From positions 11,992 through 75,991 of the forward strand of contig JBBQJP010000018.1 of assembly GCA_038326025.1 (NCBI GenBank): DNA of 64,000 nucleotides. The letters run 5' to 3'. Positions 27,513 through 36,522 of this stretch are shown piece after piece. The stretch comes from CAISIP01 sp038326025. Its GTDB lineage: Bacteria; Pseudomonadota; Gammaproteobacteria; Burkholderiales; Burkholderiaceae_C. Every line of letters starts with the position of its first letter. The first letter of the stretch is position 1. A program made the translations under genes and the position numbers. The notes beneath the pieces were generated by a model that did no database searches, had not been told where the DNA came from, and was given only the letters and a program-made list of their open reading frames with translations.

Positions 27513-28489
27513 ATGCGACCGCAGACTGGAAGGATTTTGCGCCGCCCAAGGCCAACGGCATGGGGCGCGCGTTCGCGCTGGCGATCGTGGCGCATCTGGT
27601 GCTGGTGGCGGCCCTGACCCTGGGTGTGCAATGGAAACGCGATGCGCCGGTCACCACGGTCGAGGCAGAGTTGTGGTCGGCCGTACCCAAGGCGGCCGCG
27701 CCCAAACTGGTCGAGGCCGCGCCCCCGCCTCCTCCTGCGCCGAATCCCGTAGCAAAACCCCCGCCGCCAGCTCCTGTGGTCAAGACCCCCGACGCCGACA
27801 TCGCACTGGAACGCGAGAAGCAGCAAAAGTTGGAGCAGGAGAAGCAACTGGCGGCCGAAAAGCTGGCGCAACAGAAACTGGCGCAGGAAAAGCTTGCCAA
27901 AGAAAAGCTGGCCATGGACAAGCTTGAACAGGAGAAAAAGCTCGCGCTGGAGAAGAAGCGCCAACAGGACTTGAAACTGGCGCAGGAGAAAAAAGCGCAA
28001 GAGGAAGAAGCCAAACGGCGCGAAGAAGATGAAAAGAAACGCGCGCTCGCGTTGAAGGCCAAACAAGATGCGCTCAAGGCCCAGCAGCAAGCGGCGCTGG
28101 AGAAGCAGGAATCGATCAAGCTGGAGATCCTGCGCAAGGACAACCTGCAACGCATGGCCGGCCTGGCGGGCGCGACTGGCGGCGCGGCGTCGGCTGGCAC
28201 AGCGCAACGCGCGAGCGGGCCGTCAGGCAGTTATGGCAGTCGCGTTAGCGCCATCGTCAAACCCAACATCGTATTCATCGACGACACGCGCGACAACCCG
28301 GTGGCGCTGGTCGAAGTCCGTACTGCGCCGGACGGCACGATCGTAGGGCGCAAGCTGATCAAGGGCAGCGGCAACAAGGCCTGGGACGAGGCCGTGCTCA
28401 AAGCCATCGACAAGACGTCGGTACTGCCGCGCGACACAGACGGCACCGTGCCGCCACTGCTGGAGATCAATTTCCGTCGTCGCGACTGA
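27509..28489 (+). CDS. tolA: Tol-Pal system protein TolA
   Basis: 326 residues: a single N-terminal transmembrane helix (ALAIVAHLVLVAALTLGVQW), a proline-rich linker (PPPPPAPNPVAKPPPPAP), a long Lys/Glu/Ala/Gln coiled coil from about residue 95 to 205, and a C-terminal TonB/TolA-like domain (VSAIVKPNIVFIDDTRDNPVALVEVRTAPDGTI). It spans the periplasm and contacts TolB/Pal. It is the last gene of the chain; no tolB or pal follows, since dnaE converges 84 bp later. Confidence 0.93.
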   Translation: MNATADWKDFAPPKANGMGRAFALAIVAHLVLVAALTLGVQWKRDAPVTTVEAELWSAVPKAAAPKLVEAAPPPPPAPNPVAKPPPPAPVVKTPDADIALEREKQQKLEQEKQLAAEKLAQQKLAQEKLAKEKLAMDKLEQEKKLALEKKRQQDLKLAQEKKAQEEEAKRREEDEKKRALALKAKQDALKAQQQAALEKQESIKLEILRKDNLQRMAGLAGATGGAASAGTAQRASGPSGSYGSRVSAIVKPNIVFIDDTRDNPVALVEVRTAPDGTIVGRKLIKGSGNKAWDEAVLKAIDKTSVLPRDTDGTVPPLLEINFRRRD

Positions 28490-28573
28490 AACCCGGTCGG
28501 ATCCGCGACCAATCGGGCCCGGTGGTTTAAACGCACACAGCGTGACGGCCATTGTCCCCAGACGCGGCGTCAC

Positions 28574-31500
28574 TCACTCGTAGACGATGACCGCCTGCCC
28601 CTGCTCCGACTGGGCGCGCCACTGCGCCAGCGCTGCATCGGTCGGATAAAACCGCATCGCATCGGACAGTTGCAACTCGGCACTCGCGCCACCGTCCGCG
28701 CTGCGGCGCGTCACCATCAGTCGCACGCCGAGTCCGCGTACCATCTCGCCGTGCTCGGTCTGCTCGGTGCGCGCCGGGAATTCCTGCAATAGCATCGCCA
28801 CGTCGGGCGCCTGGCCATTGACCGGGACGCGCAGATATTTGCCGAATCGGCAGCGCGCCTGGTCCAGATCCCAGATCTGGTTGACGGTAAGCTGAATACC
28901 TCCGGTGAAACGGTCGGGTTGCACCTTGCCCATGACGATGATCAACTGGTCGTCCTTGAGCAGATCGCGGTGTGCATTGATCAAGGCCTCATCGGCGCGC
29001 GCCTCGATCACGCCGGACTTGTCGTCCAGCTTGAACAAGGCCAGCTTGCCGCGCTGGCCATTGATGACACGCAGGTCATTGACGATGCCGGCCAGCAGTT
29101 GCGGCTCACGCGTGTCGATCAGGTCGTCGATCTGGCGCTTGGCAAATCGCCGCACCTCGAGCGCCACTTCGTCGAACAGGTGGCCCGACAGGTAAAAGCC
29201 AATGGCGGTCTTCTCCTGTGTGAGTTGTTCCTTGATGCCCCAGGGCAACACGTCGACCAGATCGGGAGGCTGCGAACTCGATCCATGGTCATCATCGCCC
29301 ATGTCGAACAGGCCACTCTGATTGGCATTGGCGTCGCAGGTATTGGCGAATTCGAAGGCCAGGTCGATAGTGGCGATCAAGGACGCGCGATTGCGATGCA
29401 GGTTGTCGAATGCACCGGCCTTGATCAAGGCCTCAAGGCTGCGCTTGTTCAGACGGGTACGGTCCACACGCCGGCAGAAATCGAACAAACTGGTGAACGG
29501 GCCACCCGACTCGCGCGCAGCCACAACCGATTCGATCGCCAGCTGACCGGTTCCCTTGACGGCGCCCAAGCCATAACGAATCACCTTGTCCGACACCGGC
29601 TCGAAGCGATGACGGCCACGATTGACATCCGGCGCCTCGAACGTCATGCCCATCTTGATCGCATCTTCGAACAACAGTCGCAGCTTGTCGGTGTTGTCCA
29701 TCTCCACCGTCATGTTGGCGCAGAAGAACTCGGCCGTGTAATGCACCTTGAGCCAGCCGGTGTGATAGGCCAGCAGGGAGTAGGCGGCAGCATGCGACTT
29801 GTTGAAGCCATAGCCGGCGAACTTCTCCATCAGGTCGAACACTTCGTCGGCCTTGTCCTGGCCGATGTTGTTCTTCGCGGCGCCGTCGCGGAAGATCTGG
29901 CGGTGTTCGGCCATCTCCTCGGCCTTCTTCTTGCCCATGGCGCGGCGCAGCATGTCGGCGCCGCCGAGCGAATAACCGCCCAGGATCTGCGCCGTCTGCA
30001 TCACCTGCTCCTGGTAGACCATGATGCCGTAGGTCTCGGACAACATATTGGCGACCAGGGGGTGCGGGTATTCGACCACCTCGCGCCCGTGCTTGCGCGC
30101 CACGAACGACGGAATCAGGTCCATCGGGCCGGGCCGGTACAAGGCGTTGAGCGCGATCAGGTCTTCGAGACGGGTTGGCTTGGCATCGCGCAACATGCCC
30201 TGCATGCCACGCGACTCAAACTGGAACACGGCTTCGGTCAGGCCATCGGCAAACAGCCGGTAAACCCGGGCATCGTCGAGCGGCAGGTTCTCGAAGGCAA
30301 AATTCTCCTGGCCCTTGTGGCGGGCGCGTATCAGCTCCTTGGCGATCTCCAGGATGGTCAGTGTCGCCAGCCCCAGAAAGTCGAACTTGACCAGGCCGAT
30401 GGCCTCCACGTCGTCCTTATCGTACTGGCTGACCGCCGAATCGCTGCCGGGTTGCTGGTATAGCGGGCAAAAATCAGTCAGCTTGCCCGGAGCGATCAAC
30501 ACGCCGCCCGCATGCATGCCGACGTTGCGGGTCATGCCCTCCAACTTCTGCGCCAGCGCCAGCAGCGTGCGCACGTCTTCTTCCTTCTCGAGCCGCTCGG
30601 CCAGAATGGGTTCGGCCTTGATCGCGCCATCGATCGTAATATGGGTGCCGGGCTTGTTCGGTATCAGCTTGCTGATTCCGTCGCAAAAGGTGTAGCTCAT
30701 GTCCAGCACCCGGCCCACATCGCGGATCGCGGCCCGTGCGGCCATGGTGCCGAAGGTGGCAATCTGGCTCACCGCGTTCTTGCCGTATTTCTGCTTGACG
30801 TAGTCAATGACCCGGTCGCGGTTGGCCTGGCAGAAGTCGATGTCGAAGTCGGGCATCGACACCCGCTCCGGATTCAGGAAACGCTCGAACAGCAGGTTGT
30901 ATCGAAGTGGATCGAGGTCGGTGATGCCCATCACATAGGCCACCAGTGAGCCTGCACCGGAGCCCCGTCCCGGCCCGACCGGACAGCCATTGTTCTTGGC
31001 CCAGTTGATGAAGTCGCCCACGATCAGGAAGTAGCCCGGGAAACCCATCTTCACGATGGTGTTCATCTCGAATTCCAGCCGCTCGACATAACGCGCCTGT
31101 TGCTGCTCGCGTTCTGGCGCTGCCGGATACAGGTGCGCCAGGCGAACCTGCAGACCTTCGTGCGACACATGGCGAAAGTACGCCTCCGGTTCCATCTGCC
31201 GGCCGTCGACCAGCGGGATTGGAAAATCTGGCAGACGCGGCTTGCCCAGCACCAGCGACAGGCTGCAGCGTCGCGCGATCTCCAGCGTATTGGCCACGGC
31301 CGATGGCAGATCGGCAAAAAGCGCCTCCATCTGCGCCGCAGACTTGAAGTATTGCTCGCGCGTGAAGCGCCGCACACGCCTCGGATTGCCCAGAATCTCG
31401 CCGTCGGAGATACAAACGCGCGCCTCGTGCGCCTCGTAGTCGTCAGGGGCCGTGAACTGCACCGGGTGGGTCGCCACCACAGGCAGGCGCAAATGCGCGG

Positions 31501-32056
31501 CCAGTTGCACGGCCGCCGTCACATGGCGCGCATCGTCCGGCCGGCCGGCGCGCTGCACCTCCAGATAGAAACGATGCGGAAACAGCGCCGCCAATTGCAG
31601 GGCCGCCGCATGCGCGCGCGACGTATCACCTTGCAGCAAGGCCTGTCCAATGGCGCCGGCCTGCGCGCCTGACAAGGCGATCAGGCCCTCGGCCAGTTCT
31701 TCGATCCAGGCCCATTTCACCACCGGCTGACTGCGGCCGGTGTTCTGGGTGTGCGCACGCGCCAGCAGTTCGCACAGGTTCAGGTATCCGGCGCTGTTTT
31801 GCACCAGCAATACCAGCCGGGACTGGGCTGTCGCATCGGCGCCCAGACCATCGAGCAGGATGTCCGCGCCGATAACCGGCTTGACACCGGCGCCTCGCGC
31901 CGCCTTGTAGAACTTGATGGCCCCGAACAGGTTGCCCAGGTCGGTGATGGCCAATGCGGGTTGACCGTCGGCCGCAGCTGCGGCCACGGTGTCGTCGATG
32001 CGGTTGGTGCCGTCGACGACGGAGAACTCGCTGTGCAGGCGCAGGTGAACAAACAT
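28574..32056 (-). CDS. dnaE: DNA polymerase III subunit alpha
   Basis: Replicative polymerase, 1160 residues as in E. coli DnaE. The PHP domain starts FVHLRLHSEFSVVDG, and the palm contains GPGRGSGAGSLVAY and the catalytic aspartates in SMPDFDIDFCQANR. The tandem GYGFNKSHAAAYSLLAYHTGW block and an OB-fold segment near the C-terminus are also present. ATG 32056 is chosen for family length; an in-frame ATG 45 bases upstream gives a basic, non-conserved leader. It is divergent from the small membrane protein at 32127. Confidence 0.97.
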   Translation of the reverse strand: MFVHLRLHSEFSVVDGTNRIDDTVAAAAADGQPALAITDLGNLFGAIKFYKAARGAGVKPVIGADILLDGLGADATAQSRLVLLVQNSAGYLNLCELLARAHTQNTGRSQPVVKWAWIEELAEGLIALSGAQAGAIGQALLQGDTSRAHAAALQLAALFPHRFYLEVQRAGRPDDARHVTAAVQLAAHLRLPVVATHPVQFTAPDDYEAHEARVCISDGEILGNPRRVRRFTREQYFKSAAQMEALFADLPSAVANTLEIARRCSLSLVLGKPRLPDFPIPLVDGRQMEPEAYFRHVSHEGLQVRLAHLYPAAPEREQQQARYVERLEFEMNTIVKMGFPGYFLIVGDFINWAKNNGCPVGPGRGSGAGSLVAYVMGITDLDPLRYNLLFERFLNPERVSMPDFDIDFCQANRDRVIDYVKQKYGKNAVSQIATFGTMAARAAIRDVGRVLDMSYTFCDGISKLIPNKPGTHITIDGAIKAEPILAERLEKEEDVRTLLALAQKLEGMTRNVGMHAGGVLIAPGKLTDFCPLYQQPGSDSAVSQYDKDDVEAIGLVKFDFLGLATLTILEIAKELIRARHKGQENFAFENLPLDDARVYRLFADGLTEAVFQFESRGMQGMLRDAKPTRLEDLIALNALYRPGPMDLIPSFVARKHGREVVEYPHPLVANMLSETYGIMVYQEQVMQTAQILGGYSLGGADMLRRAMGKKKAEEMAEHRQIFRDGAAKNNIGQDKADEVFDLMEKFAGYGFNKSHAAAYSLLAYHTGWLKVHYTAEFFCANMTVEMDNTDKLRLLFEDAIKMGMTFEAPDVNRGRHRFEPVSDKVIRYGLGAVKGTGQLAIESVVAARESGGPFTSLFDFCRRVDRTRLNKRSLEALIKAGAFDNLHRNRASLIATIDLAFEFANTCDANANQSGLFDMGDDDHGSSSQPPDLVDVLPWGIKEQLTQEKTAIGFYLSGHLFDEVALEVRRFAKRQIDDLIDTREPQLLAGIVNDLRVINGQRGKLALFKLDDKSGVIEARADEALINAHRDLLKDDQLIIVMGKVQPDRFTGGIQLTVNQIWDLDQARCRFGKYLRVPVNGQAPDVAMLLQEFPARTEQTEHGEMVRGLGVRLMVTRRSADGGASAELQLSDAMRFYPTDAALAQWRAQSEQGQAVIVYE

Positions 32057-32126
32057 CTTCCCATTGTAGTTTTCGCGGCGGCGCCGGCGGCCCGGCGACA
32101 ATCACGGTCGCCGCCCCGAAGGGGCC

Positions 32127-32651
32127 ATGTCTGAGACGAGCCAAATGGATATCTGGGAAACCCGCAGTAACAACCGCCAGCAAATCGTGATCTCGGCGGT
32201 TTGCCTGATCGCCGGCGTCGTGTTGACCGTCGCCATGCGCGACTATGGGCTGTCCGGCTCAAACCGTCACGCAGGATTCCTGTTCGGCGTGGTGCTGCTG
32301 GGTCTGGGGCTCGCCACCTTGCTTGCCGGTGGCAGTCAGACGGTGCAGGTGGACGCCGACTCGCGTGAGATCCGTGTGCTGGACCGGCGACTCATCGGCA
32401 GCCGCACGAAGATCGTCGCGTTCGAACAGGTGCAGCGCGTCGAGGTGGCCTGTCTGCAAACCCGATCGAAGCATGCGCTGCGCTACTTTCTGCAGTTGCA
32501 ACTGGTCAGCGGCGAAGCGTATCCGCTGTTTTCGCCTGAAAAGGCCTACCCGATGGCCGCCGATCCGGCCGTCGTGGCCCGCTGGAAGGGCCGCCTCGAA
32601 TTGATGCTGGCGAGCGGCGCGCAAAGCCCGGCGCCGGCACCGCTCGCCTGA
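32127..32651 (+). CDS. Two-helix membrane protein of unknown function
   Basis: 174 residues. Two transmembrane segments are clear: about 20-37 (IVISAVCLIAGVVLTVAM) and 49-67 (AGFLFGVVLLGLGLATLLAGG). The C-terminal 100 residues form a soluble domain with alternating strands (QTVQVDADSREIRVLDRRL, KIVAFEQVQRVEV, LQLVSGEAYPLF), reminiscent of small PH-like membrane proteins, but I do not recognise a family. ATG 32145 is an alternative start. It converges with the pirin gene with no gap. Confidence 0.7.
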   Translation: MSETSQMDIWETRSNNRQQIVISAVCLIAGVVLTVAMRDYGLSGSNRHAGFLFGVVLLGLGLATLLAGGSQTVQVDADSREIRVLDRRLIGSRTKIVAFEQVQRVEVACLQTRSKHALRYFLQLQLVSGEAYPLFSPEKAYPMAADPAVVARWKGRLELMLASGAQSPAPAPLA

Positions 32652-33530
32652 CTATTTCGGCACCAGGGCGGTTGGCAGCTCAATGCGTTCGCGCTCGCCC
32701 GGCACCGTCGGCATGTTTTGCGCGTGCCAATCACGTGCAGCCTGCACCAGTCGTTCCTTGCGGCTGGACACGAAATTCCACGACATGAAGCGATGACCCA
32801 GGGGCTCGCCGCCCAGCACCAGCAACCGTGTGGCCTGCGTTGCGTGCAGCGTGACCTCCAGCCCCGAGGGCAAGACGTTGAGCGTCTGATGCTGAATCTC
32901 CTCGCCGTCGACGGCCAGGTCGGCATCGATCGGATACAAGGCCAGTTCCGACGCCAGAGGTGGCAGCCGCAAACTGCCACCCGCGGGCATCTGCACATCG
33001 AGCAATGTGGTCGGGCTGCCTGCACGCACCGGCGACGACGCGCCGAATGCTTCGCCCACCAGCACCCGCACCGACACACCTTCAAGCTCACACACCGGAA
33101 TGGCCGACGCCGGCGTGTGGGTGAACGCGGGGTCACATTCCTCGTCCTGCGCCGGCAGCGCCGCCCACAGCTGGAATCCATGGTTCACATAGGCCTGGCG
33201 CTCCAGTCGCTGCGGCCGGCGCTCACTGTGCACGATGCCCCTGCCGGACGTCATCCAGTTAACGGCGCCGGGCGTGATTTCCTGCTCCGAACCCAAACTG
33301 TCGCGGTGCATGACTGCGCCTTCCAGCAAATAGGTGACCGTGGCCAGCCCGATATGGGGATGCGGTCGCACATCATGGGCAGCATCGGGCTGCACCGTGA
33401 CCGGCCCGAAGCAATCCATGAAAAGAAACGGGCCGACGGCCTGGCGCAAGGCCGACGGCAACACCCGCTGCACGACGAAACCGCCGCCCAGATCGCGCGC
33501 TTGTCCGAGGATGCGTTGTTGTATGGCCAT
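32652..33530 (-). CDS. Pirin family protein, longer copy
   Basis: A 292-residue bicupin. The metal site is visible as RPHPHIG, then GAVMHRD and IVHSERRP, giving three His and a Glu for one iron in the N-terminal cupin, as in pirins and quercetinase YhhW. ATG 33530 follows GGAG by six bases. It is the last gene of the pirin2-doxX-flavodoxin-pirin1 operon. Pirins are implicated in redox sensing or dioxygenase reactions; the substrate is unknown. Confidence 0.9.
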   Translation of the reverse strand: MAIQQRILGQARDLGGGFVVQRVLPSALRQAVGPFLFMDCFGPVTVQPDAAHDVRPHPHIGLATVTYLLEGAVMHRDSLGSEQEITPGAVNWMTSGRGIVHSERRPQRLERQAYVNHGFQLWAALPAQDEECDPAFTHTPASAIPVCELEGVSVRVLVGEAFGASSPVRAGSPTTLLDVQMPAGGSLRLPPLASELALYPIDADLAVDGEEIQHQTLNVLPSGLEVTLHATQATRLLVLGGEPLGHRFMSWNFVSSRKERLVQAARDWHAQNMPTVPGERERIELPTALVPK

Positions 33531-33566
33531 GTGCTACTCCAGTGAAGGCGGGTCCCGACAATAAAC

Positions 33567-34121
33567 TCAGTCGCGCAGGCGGGCCAACTGATCGGCCACC
33601 CGCTGGCCGAATAACCGTGCCGTTTCGAGATCGCCCTGCGACATGTCGGCTGCGCCCCCATCGGACGGCGAATGCGCCATCGCACCACAGTAGGACACCA
33701 GGTTGTTGATGTCGTTGCGCGTGCTGGCCTTGGTATTGGCTGGCATCAGGCCCTGACTGACCCACAACATGCCGTGTTGCATGGCCAGCGTGAACAGGCT
33801 GTGCAGCGTGGACAACTTGTCTCCGCTGGGACCCGCGCTGTTGGTGAAACCAGCAGCCAGCTTGTCTTTCCAGGCCTGCGCGTACCAGGGCCTGCTGGAT
33901 TCATCAGCAAACTTCTTGAACTGCCAGCTCACATTTCCCATGTAGGTGGGCGAGCCGAAGATGATGGCCTTGGCCTGAGCCAGGCTGTCCCAGCCCCCTT
34001 CGGGCAGATTGCCGTCCGCGTCGATGGCCAGCAACTCCGCGTCGGCACCCTGCGCCACGGCCTGGGCCATGCGCAGGGTGTGACCATATCCCGAATGAAA
34101 AACCACAATGATCTGAGTCAT
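33567..34121 (-). CDS. WrbA-like flavodoxin / NAD(P)H:quinone oxidoreductase
   Basis: 184 residues with a flavodoxin fold: the FMN phosphate loop is VVFHSGYGHTLRMAQ, the second FMN contact FGSPTYMGNVSWQFK, and the third FTNSAGPSGDKLSTL. It is most like WrbA-type quinone reductases, which reduce quinones by two electrons and avoid semiquinones. AGGA stands five bases before ATG 34121. It is cotranscribed with pirin and DoxX genes, pointing to quinone or electrophile stress. Confidence 0.88.
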   Translation of the reverse strand: MTQIIVVFHSGYGHTLRMAQAVAQGADAELLAIDADGNLPEGGWDSLAQAKAIIFGSPTYMGNVSWQFKKFADESSRPWYAQAWKDKLAAGFTNSAGPSGDKLSTLHSLFTLAMQHGMLWVSQGLMPANTKASTRNDINNLVSYCGAMAHSPSDGGAADMSQGDLETARLFGQRVADQLARLRD

Positions 34122-34192
34122 GAATTCCTGTCGTCCAATTTTGTTGCCATTGTGACGAGGGTATGCGATCCCAACTCAGATCGCCCAAACCA

Positions 34193-34606
34193 TCAGTGTG
34201 CAGCCCGGCGGGCATCCAGGCTGAATTTGCCGGCGCCCAACGCAGCCAGCGCAAACAAGCCACCCACCACGGCGATGTTCTTGAAGAACATGAGCTGCTG
34301 CATCATCACCTGCTCGGCCGGCATGGCCCAGTAGTTGTGAAAGGCGAAAGTGGCCACCAGCGTGAACAGCGCCAACGCCAGTGCTGCAAATCGGGTACCG
34401 TAACCGAGGATCAGCGCCGCGGCGCCGCCCACTTCGACCAGGATGGCCACTACCGCAGCCACCTCGGGCAGAGGCAGGCCGGACGCGCCGATATAACCGA
34501 CCGTGCCGGAAAAACCACCGATCTTGCTCAGGCCCGCAGGCAGAAACAGCAAGGCCAACAGGATCCGGCCGACCAGGGCCAGCGGATTTTGAAGTGATGC
34601 GTTCAT
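34193..34606 (-). CDS. DoxX family membrane protein
   Basis: 137 residues with four transmembrane segments: LVGRILLALLFLPAGLSKI, VAAVVAILVEVGGAAALILGY, FAALALALFTLVATFAF and IAVVGGLFALAALG. The pattern RILLALLFLPAGLSKI and the conserved EVGG identify DoxX. ATG 34606 is preferred (AAGGAC upstream); an in-frame ATG 72 bases further back lacks a site. DoxX proteins often pair with pirins and oxidoreductases in oxidative stress. Confidence 0.88.
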   Translation of the reverse strand: MNASLQNPLALVGRILLALLFLPAGLSKIGGFSGTVGYIGASGLPLPEVAAVVAILVEVGGAAALILGYGTRFAALALALFTLVATFAFHNYWAMPAEQVMMQQLMFFKNIAVVGGLFALAALGAGKFSLDARRAAH

Positions 34607-34674
34607 GAATATGTCCTTGAAAAATGAAAGAGAAAAATCAGACAGAAAAATAAATGATGGGACCCACTGGGCCG

Positions 34675-35376
34675 TCAAGCGGACAGATCGAACACCAGCA
34701 CCTCTGCGTCCTGACCCTGCTCCAGCGTCAGCCTGTCCACGCCGTCGAACATCAACGCATCGCCGCCCTGCAACGACTGACCGTTGACCTGCAGGTCCCC
34801 ACGAACCAGATGCACATAGGCCTTGCGCCCCGGCGCCAGGTCCAGCGCGGCATGTTCACCGGCGTCGAACAGCCCGGCAAACATAGCCGCATCCGCCTGC
34901 ATACGCACCGAACCGTCGGCGCCATCACGCGAGGCCACCAAACGCAATTGGCCGCGCTTCTCAGCGTCCGGGAAACTTTTCTGCTCATAACCCGGTTGCA
35001 CGCCTTTGCGGTCCGGCTCGATCCAGATCTGCAGAAAATGTGTCGTCGCATCAGGCGCAAGGTTGAACTCGCTGTGCTGCACGCCGGTGCCCGCCGTCAT
35101 GCGCTGCACATCCCCTGGCGGAATGCCCTTCACATTGCCCATGGTGTCCTTGTGCGCCAACGCGCCGCTGATCACATAGCTGATGATTTCCATGTCGCGG
35201 TGACCATGGGTGCCAAAGCCCCGACCCGGGGCGATGCGGTCCTCGTTGATTACCCGCAGATTGCCCCAGCCCATGTGCTGCGGGTCGTGGTAGTCGGCAA
35301 ACGAAAAGCTGTGTCGCGACTGCAACCAACCATGGTCGGCCAGGCCCCGTTCACTGGATTTGCGAAGTTTCAACAT
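34675..35376 (-). CDS. Pirin family protein, short copy (YhhW-like)
   Basis: 233 residues, first gene of its operon, with a strong AAGGAGG site four bases before ATG 35376. Metal ligands are THGHRDMEI and GVQHSEFN. It begins LKLRKSSERGLADHGWL and has FADYHDPQHMGWG, very like E. coli YhhW, which has quercetin 2,3-dioxygenase activity. It is divergent from the LysR regulator, which is probably its activator. Confidence 0.92.
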   Translation of the reverse strand: MLKLRKSSERGLADHGWLQSRHSFSFADYHDPQHMGWGNLRVINEDRIAPGRGFGTHGHRDMEIISYVISGALAHKDTMGNVKGIPPGDVQRMTAGTGVQHSEFNLAPDATTHFLQIWIEPDRKGVQPGYEQKSFPDAEKRGQLRLVASRDGADGSVRMQADAAMFAGLFDAGEHAALDLAPGRKAYVHLVRGDLQVNGQSLQGGDALMFDGVDRLTLEQGQDAEVLVFDLSA

Positions 35377-35460
35377 AAACCCTCCTTGCGAAGTTCTTGC
35401 GGTGTGGATAGGACTGTAAAGTGCAGATCAGGTCCGACCGTGCGTCCGGATTGATGGCAT

Positions 35461-35479
35461 CATTCAAATTATTTGAATG
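35461..35479. promoter_or_regulatory. 19-bp palindrome at lysR start, probable LysR-type operator
   Basis: CATTCAAAT-T-ATTTGAATG is a perfect palindrome with 9-bp arms, AT-rich in GC-rich surroundings. It contains a T-N11-A core, as bound by LysR-type regulators, and lies between the divergent pirin and lysR genes, 12 bases before ATG 35491. Binding here would repress lysR itself and could control the pirin operon. Confidence 0.68.
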
Positions 35480-35490
35480 TGAAAGCCATC

Positions 35491-36429
35491 ATGGCCGACC
35501 CACGAACCGCGTTGACCCCCGATGCCCTGTCCATGCTGCAATCCATTGCCGCCAGTGGCAGCTTTGCCGCCGCGGCGCGGGCGCTGGACCTGGTGCCCAG
35601 CGCCCTGACCTACAGGGTACGTCAACTGGAGGACGCCCTGGACGTGCTGCTGTTCGACCGGCGCAGCCGTCAGGCCCGGCTCACGCCGGCGGGCGTTGAA
35701 CTTGTACGCGAAGGCAGCCGGCTGCTCGACGAGGTCGATGCGATCGCGAACCGGGTCAAGCGGGTCGCGACCGGATGGGAGGCGCAACTGACCATTGCGG
35801 TTGACGGCATCGTTTCGCGTTCGGTCATGATGGAATTGAGCCAGGCCTTTCTGGCGCTGGCACCGCCCACGCGCTTGCGTCTGCGCGACGAGACCATGCA
35901 GGGTACGCTGCAGGCCCTCACATCCGGCCAGGCCGACCTGGCGATTGGCGTGGTCGAACCCACCACGCACGCCGACATCCACGGAAAACCGCTGGGCGAC
36001 GTGCGCTTTGTGCTGGCCGTGGCGCCCCACCACCCATTGGCCGAAACACCGGAGCCGGTGACAGACGCGATGTTGCGCCAGCATCTGGCGGTGGCCGTGG
36101 CCGACTCGGTTCCGCGGGGCAACGGGCTCACGGTCGGCCTGCTCGGGGGACAGGATGTGTTCACGGTCGCATCCATGCACGCCAAACTCGACGCCCAGTT
36201 GCGCGGCATCGGGGCCGGCTTCGTGCCCGAACCCATGGCCTGCGTATTCATCGAAACCGGACGCCTGGTCGTGCGCCAGACCGAACGCGCGCCGCGGGTG
36301 TCGCGCCTGCACTATGCCTGGCGCAGTGCGCCACGCCAGCAACCGGGACGTGCGCTGCAATGGTGGCTAAAGCAGCTCGACAGCGCGGTCACACGGGAAG
36401 CCTTGCTGACCCAGCATCTGCATGCCTGA
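35491..36429 (+). CDS. LysR family transcriptional regulator
   Basis: 312 residues from ATG 35491; GTG 35479 and TTG 35473 are in frame but lie inside the palindrome. The helix-turn-helix is at residues about 12-32 (SIAASGSFAAAARALDLVPSA), followed by the linker helix and a periplasmic-binding-like effector domain with TIAVDGIVSRSVMMELSQAF. The architecture is that of LTTRs near DoxX/pirin/quinone-reductase genes, so it probably senses an electrophile or quinone. It is divergent from that operon. Confidence 0.92.
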   Translation: MADPRTALTPDALSMLQSIAASGSFAAAARALDLVPSALTYRVRQLEDALDVLLFDRRSRQARLTPAGVELVREGSRLLDEVDAIANRVKRVATGWEAQLTIAVDGIVSRSVMMELSQAFLALAPPTRLRLRDETMQGTLQALTSGQADLAIGVVEPTTHADIHGKPLGDVRFVLAVAPHHPLAETPEPVTDAMLRQHLAVAVADSVPRGNGLTVGLLGGQDVFTVASMHAKLDAQLRGIGAGFVPEPMACVFIETGRLVVRQTERAPRVSRLHYAWRSAPRQQPGRALQWWLKQLDSAVTREALLTQHLHA

Positions 36430-36522
36430 GTGCTCCAGCAGCCTGGCCTGGCACATGTGCCGCCCCATCCCGGCCACCCAGCCGTGTACATTCAACCCAT
36501 AACCCCTAACGGAGACCCCACA

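Noticed and set aside
28490..28573. Bidirectional terminator between tolA and dnaE
   Set aside because: Only a weak 5-bp stem (GGTCG/CGACC) is found, without a T-run on either strand.
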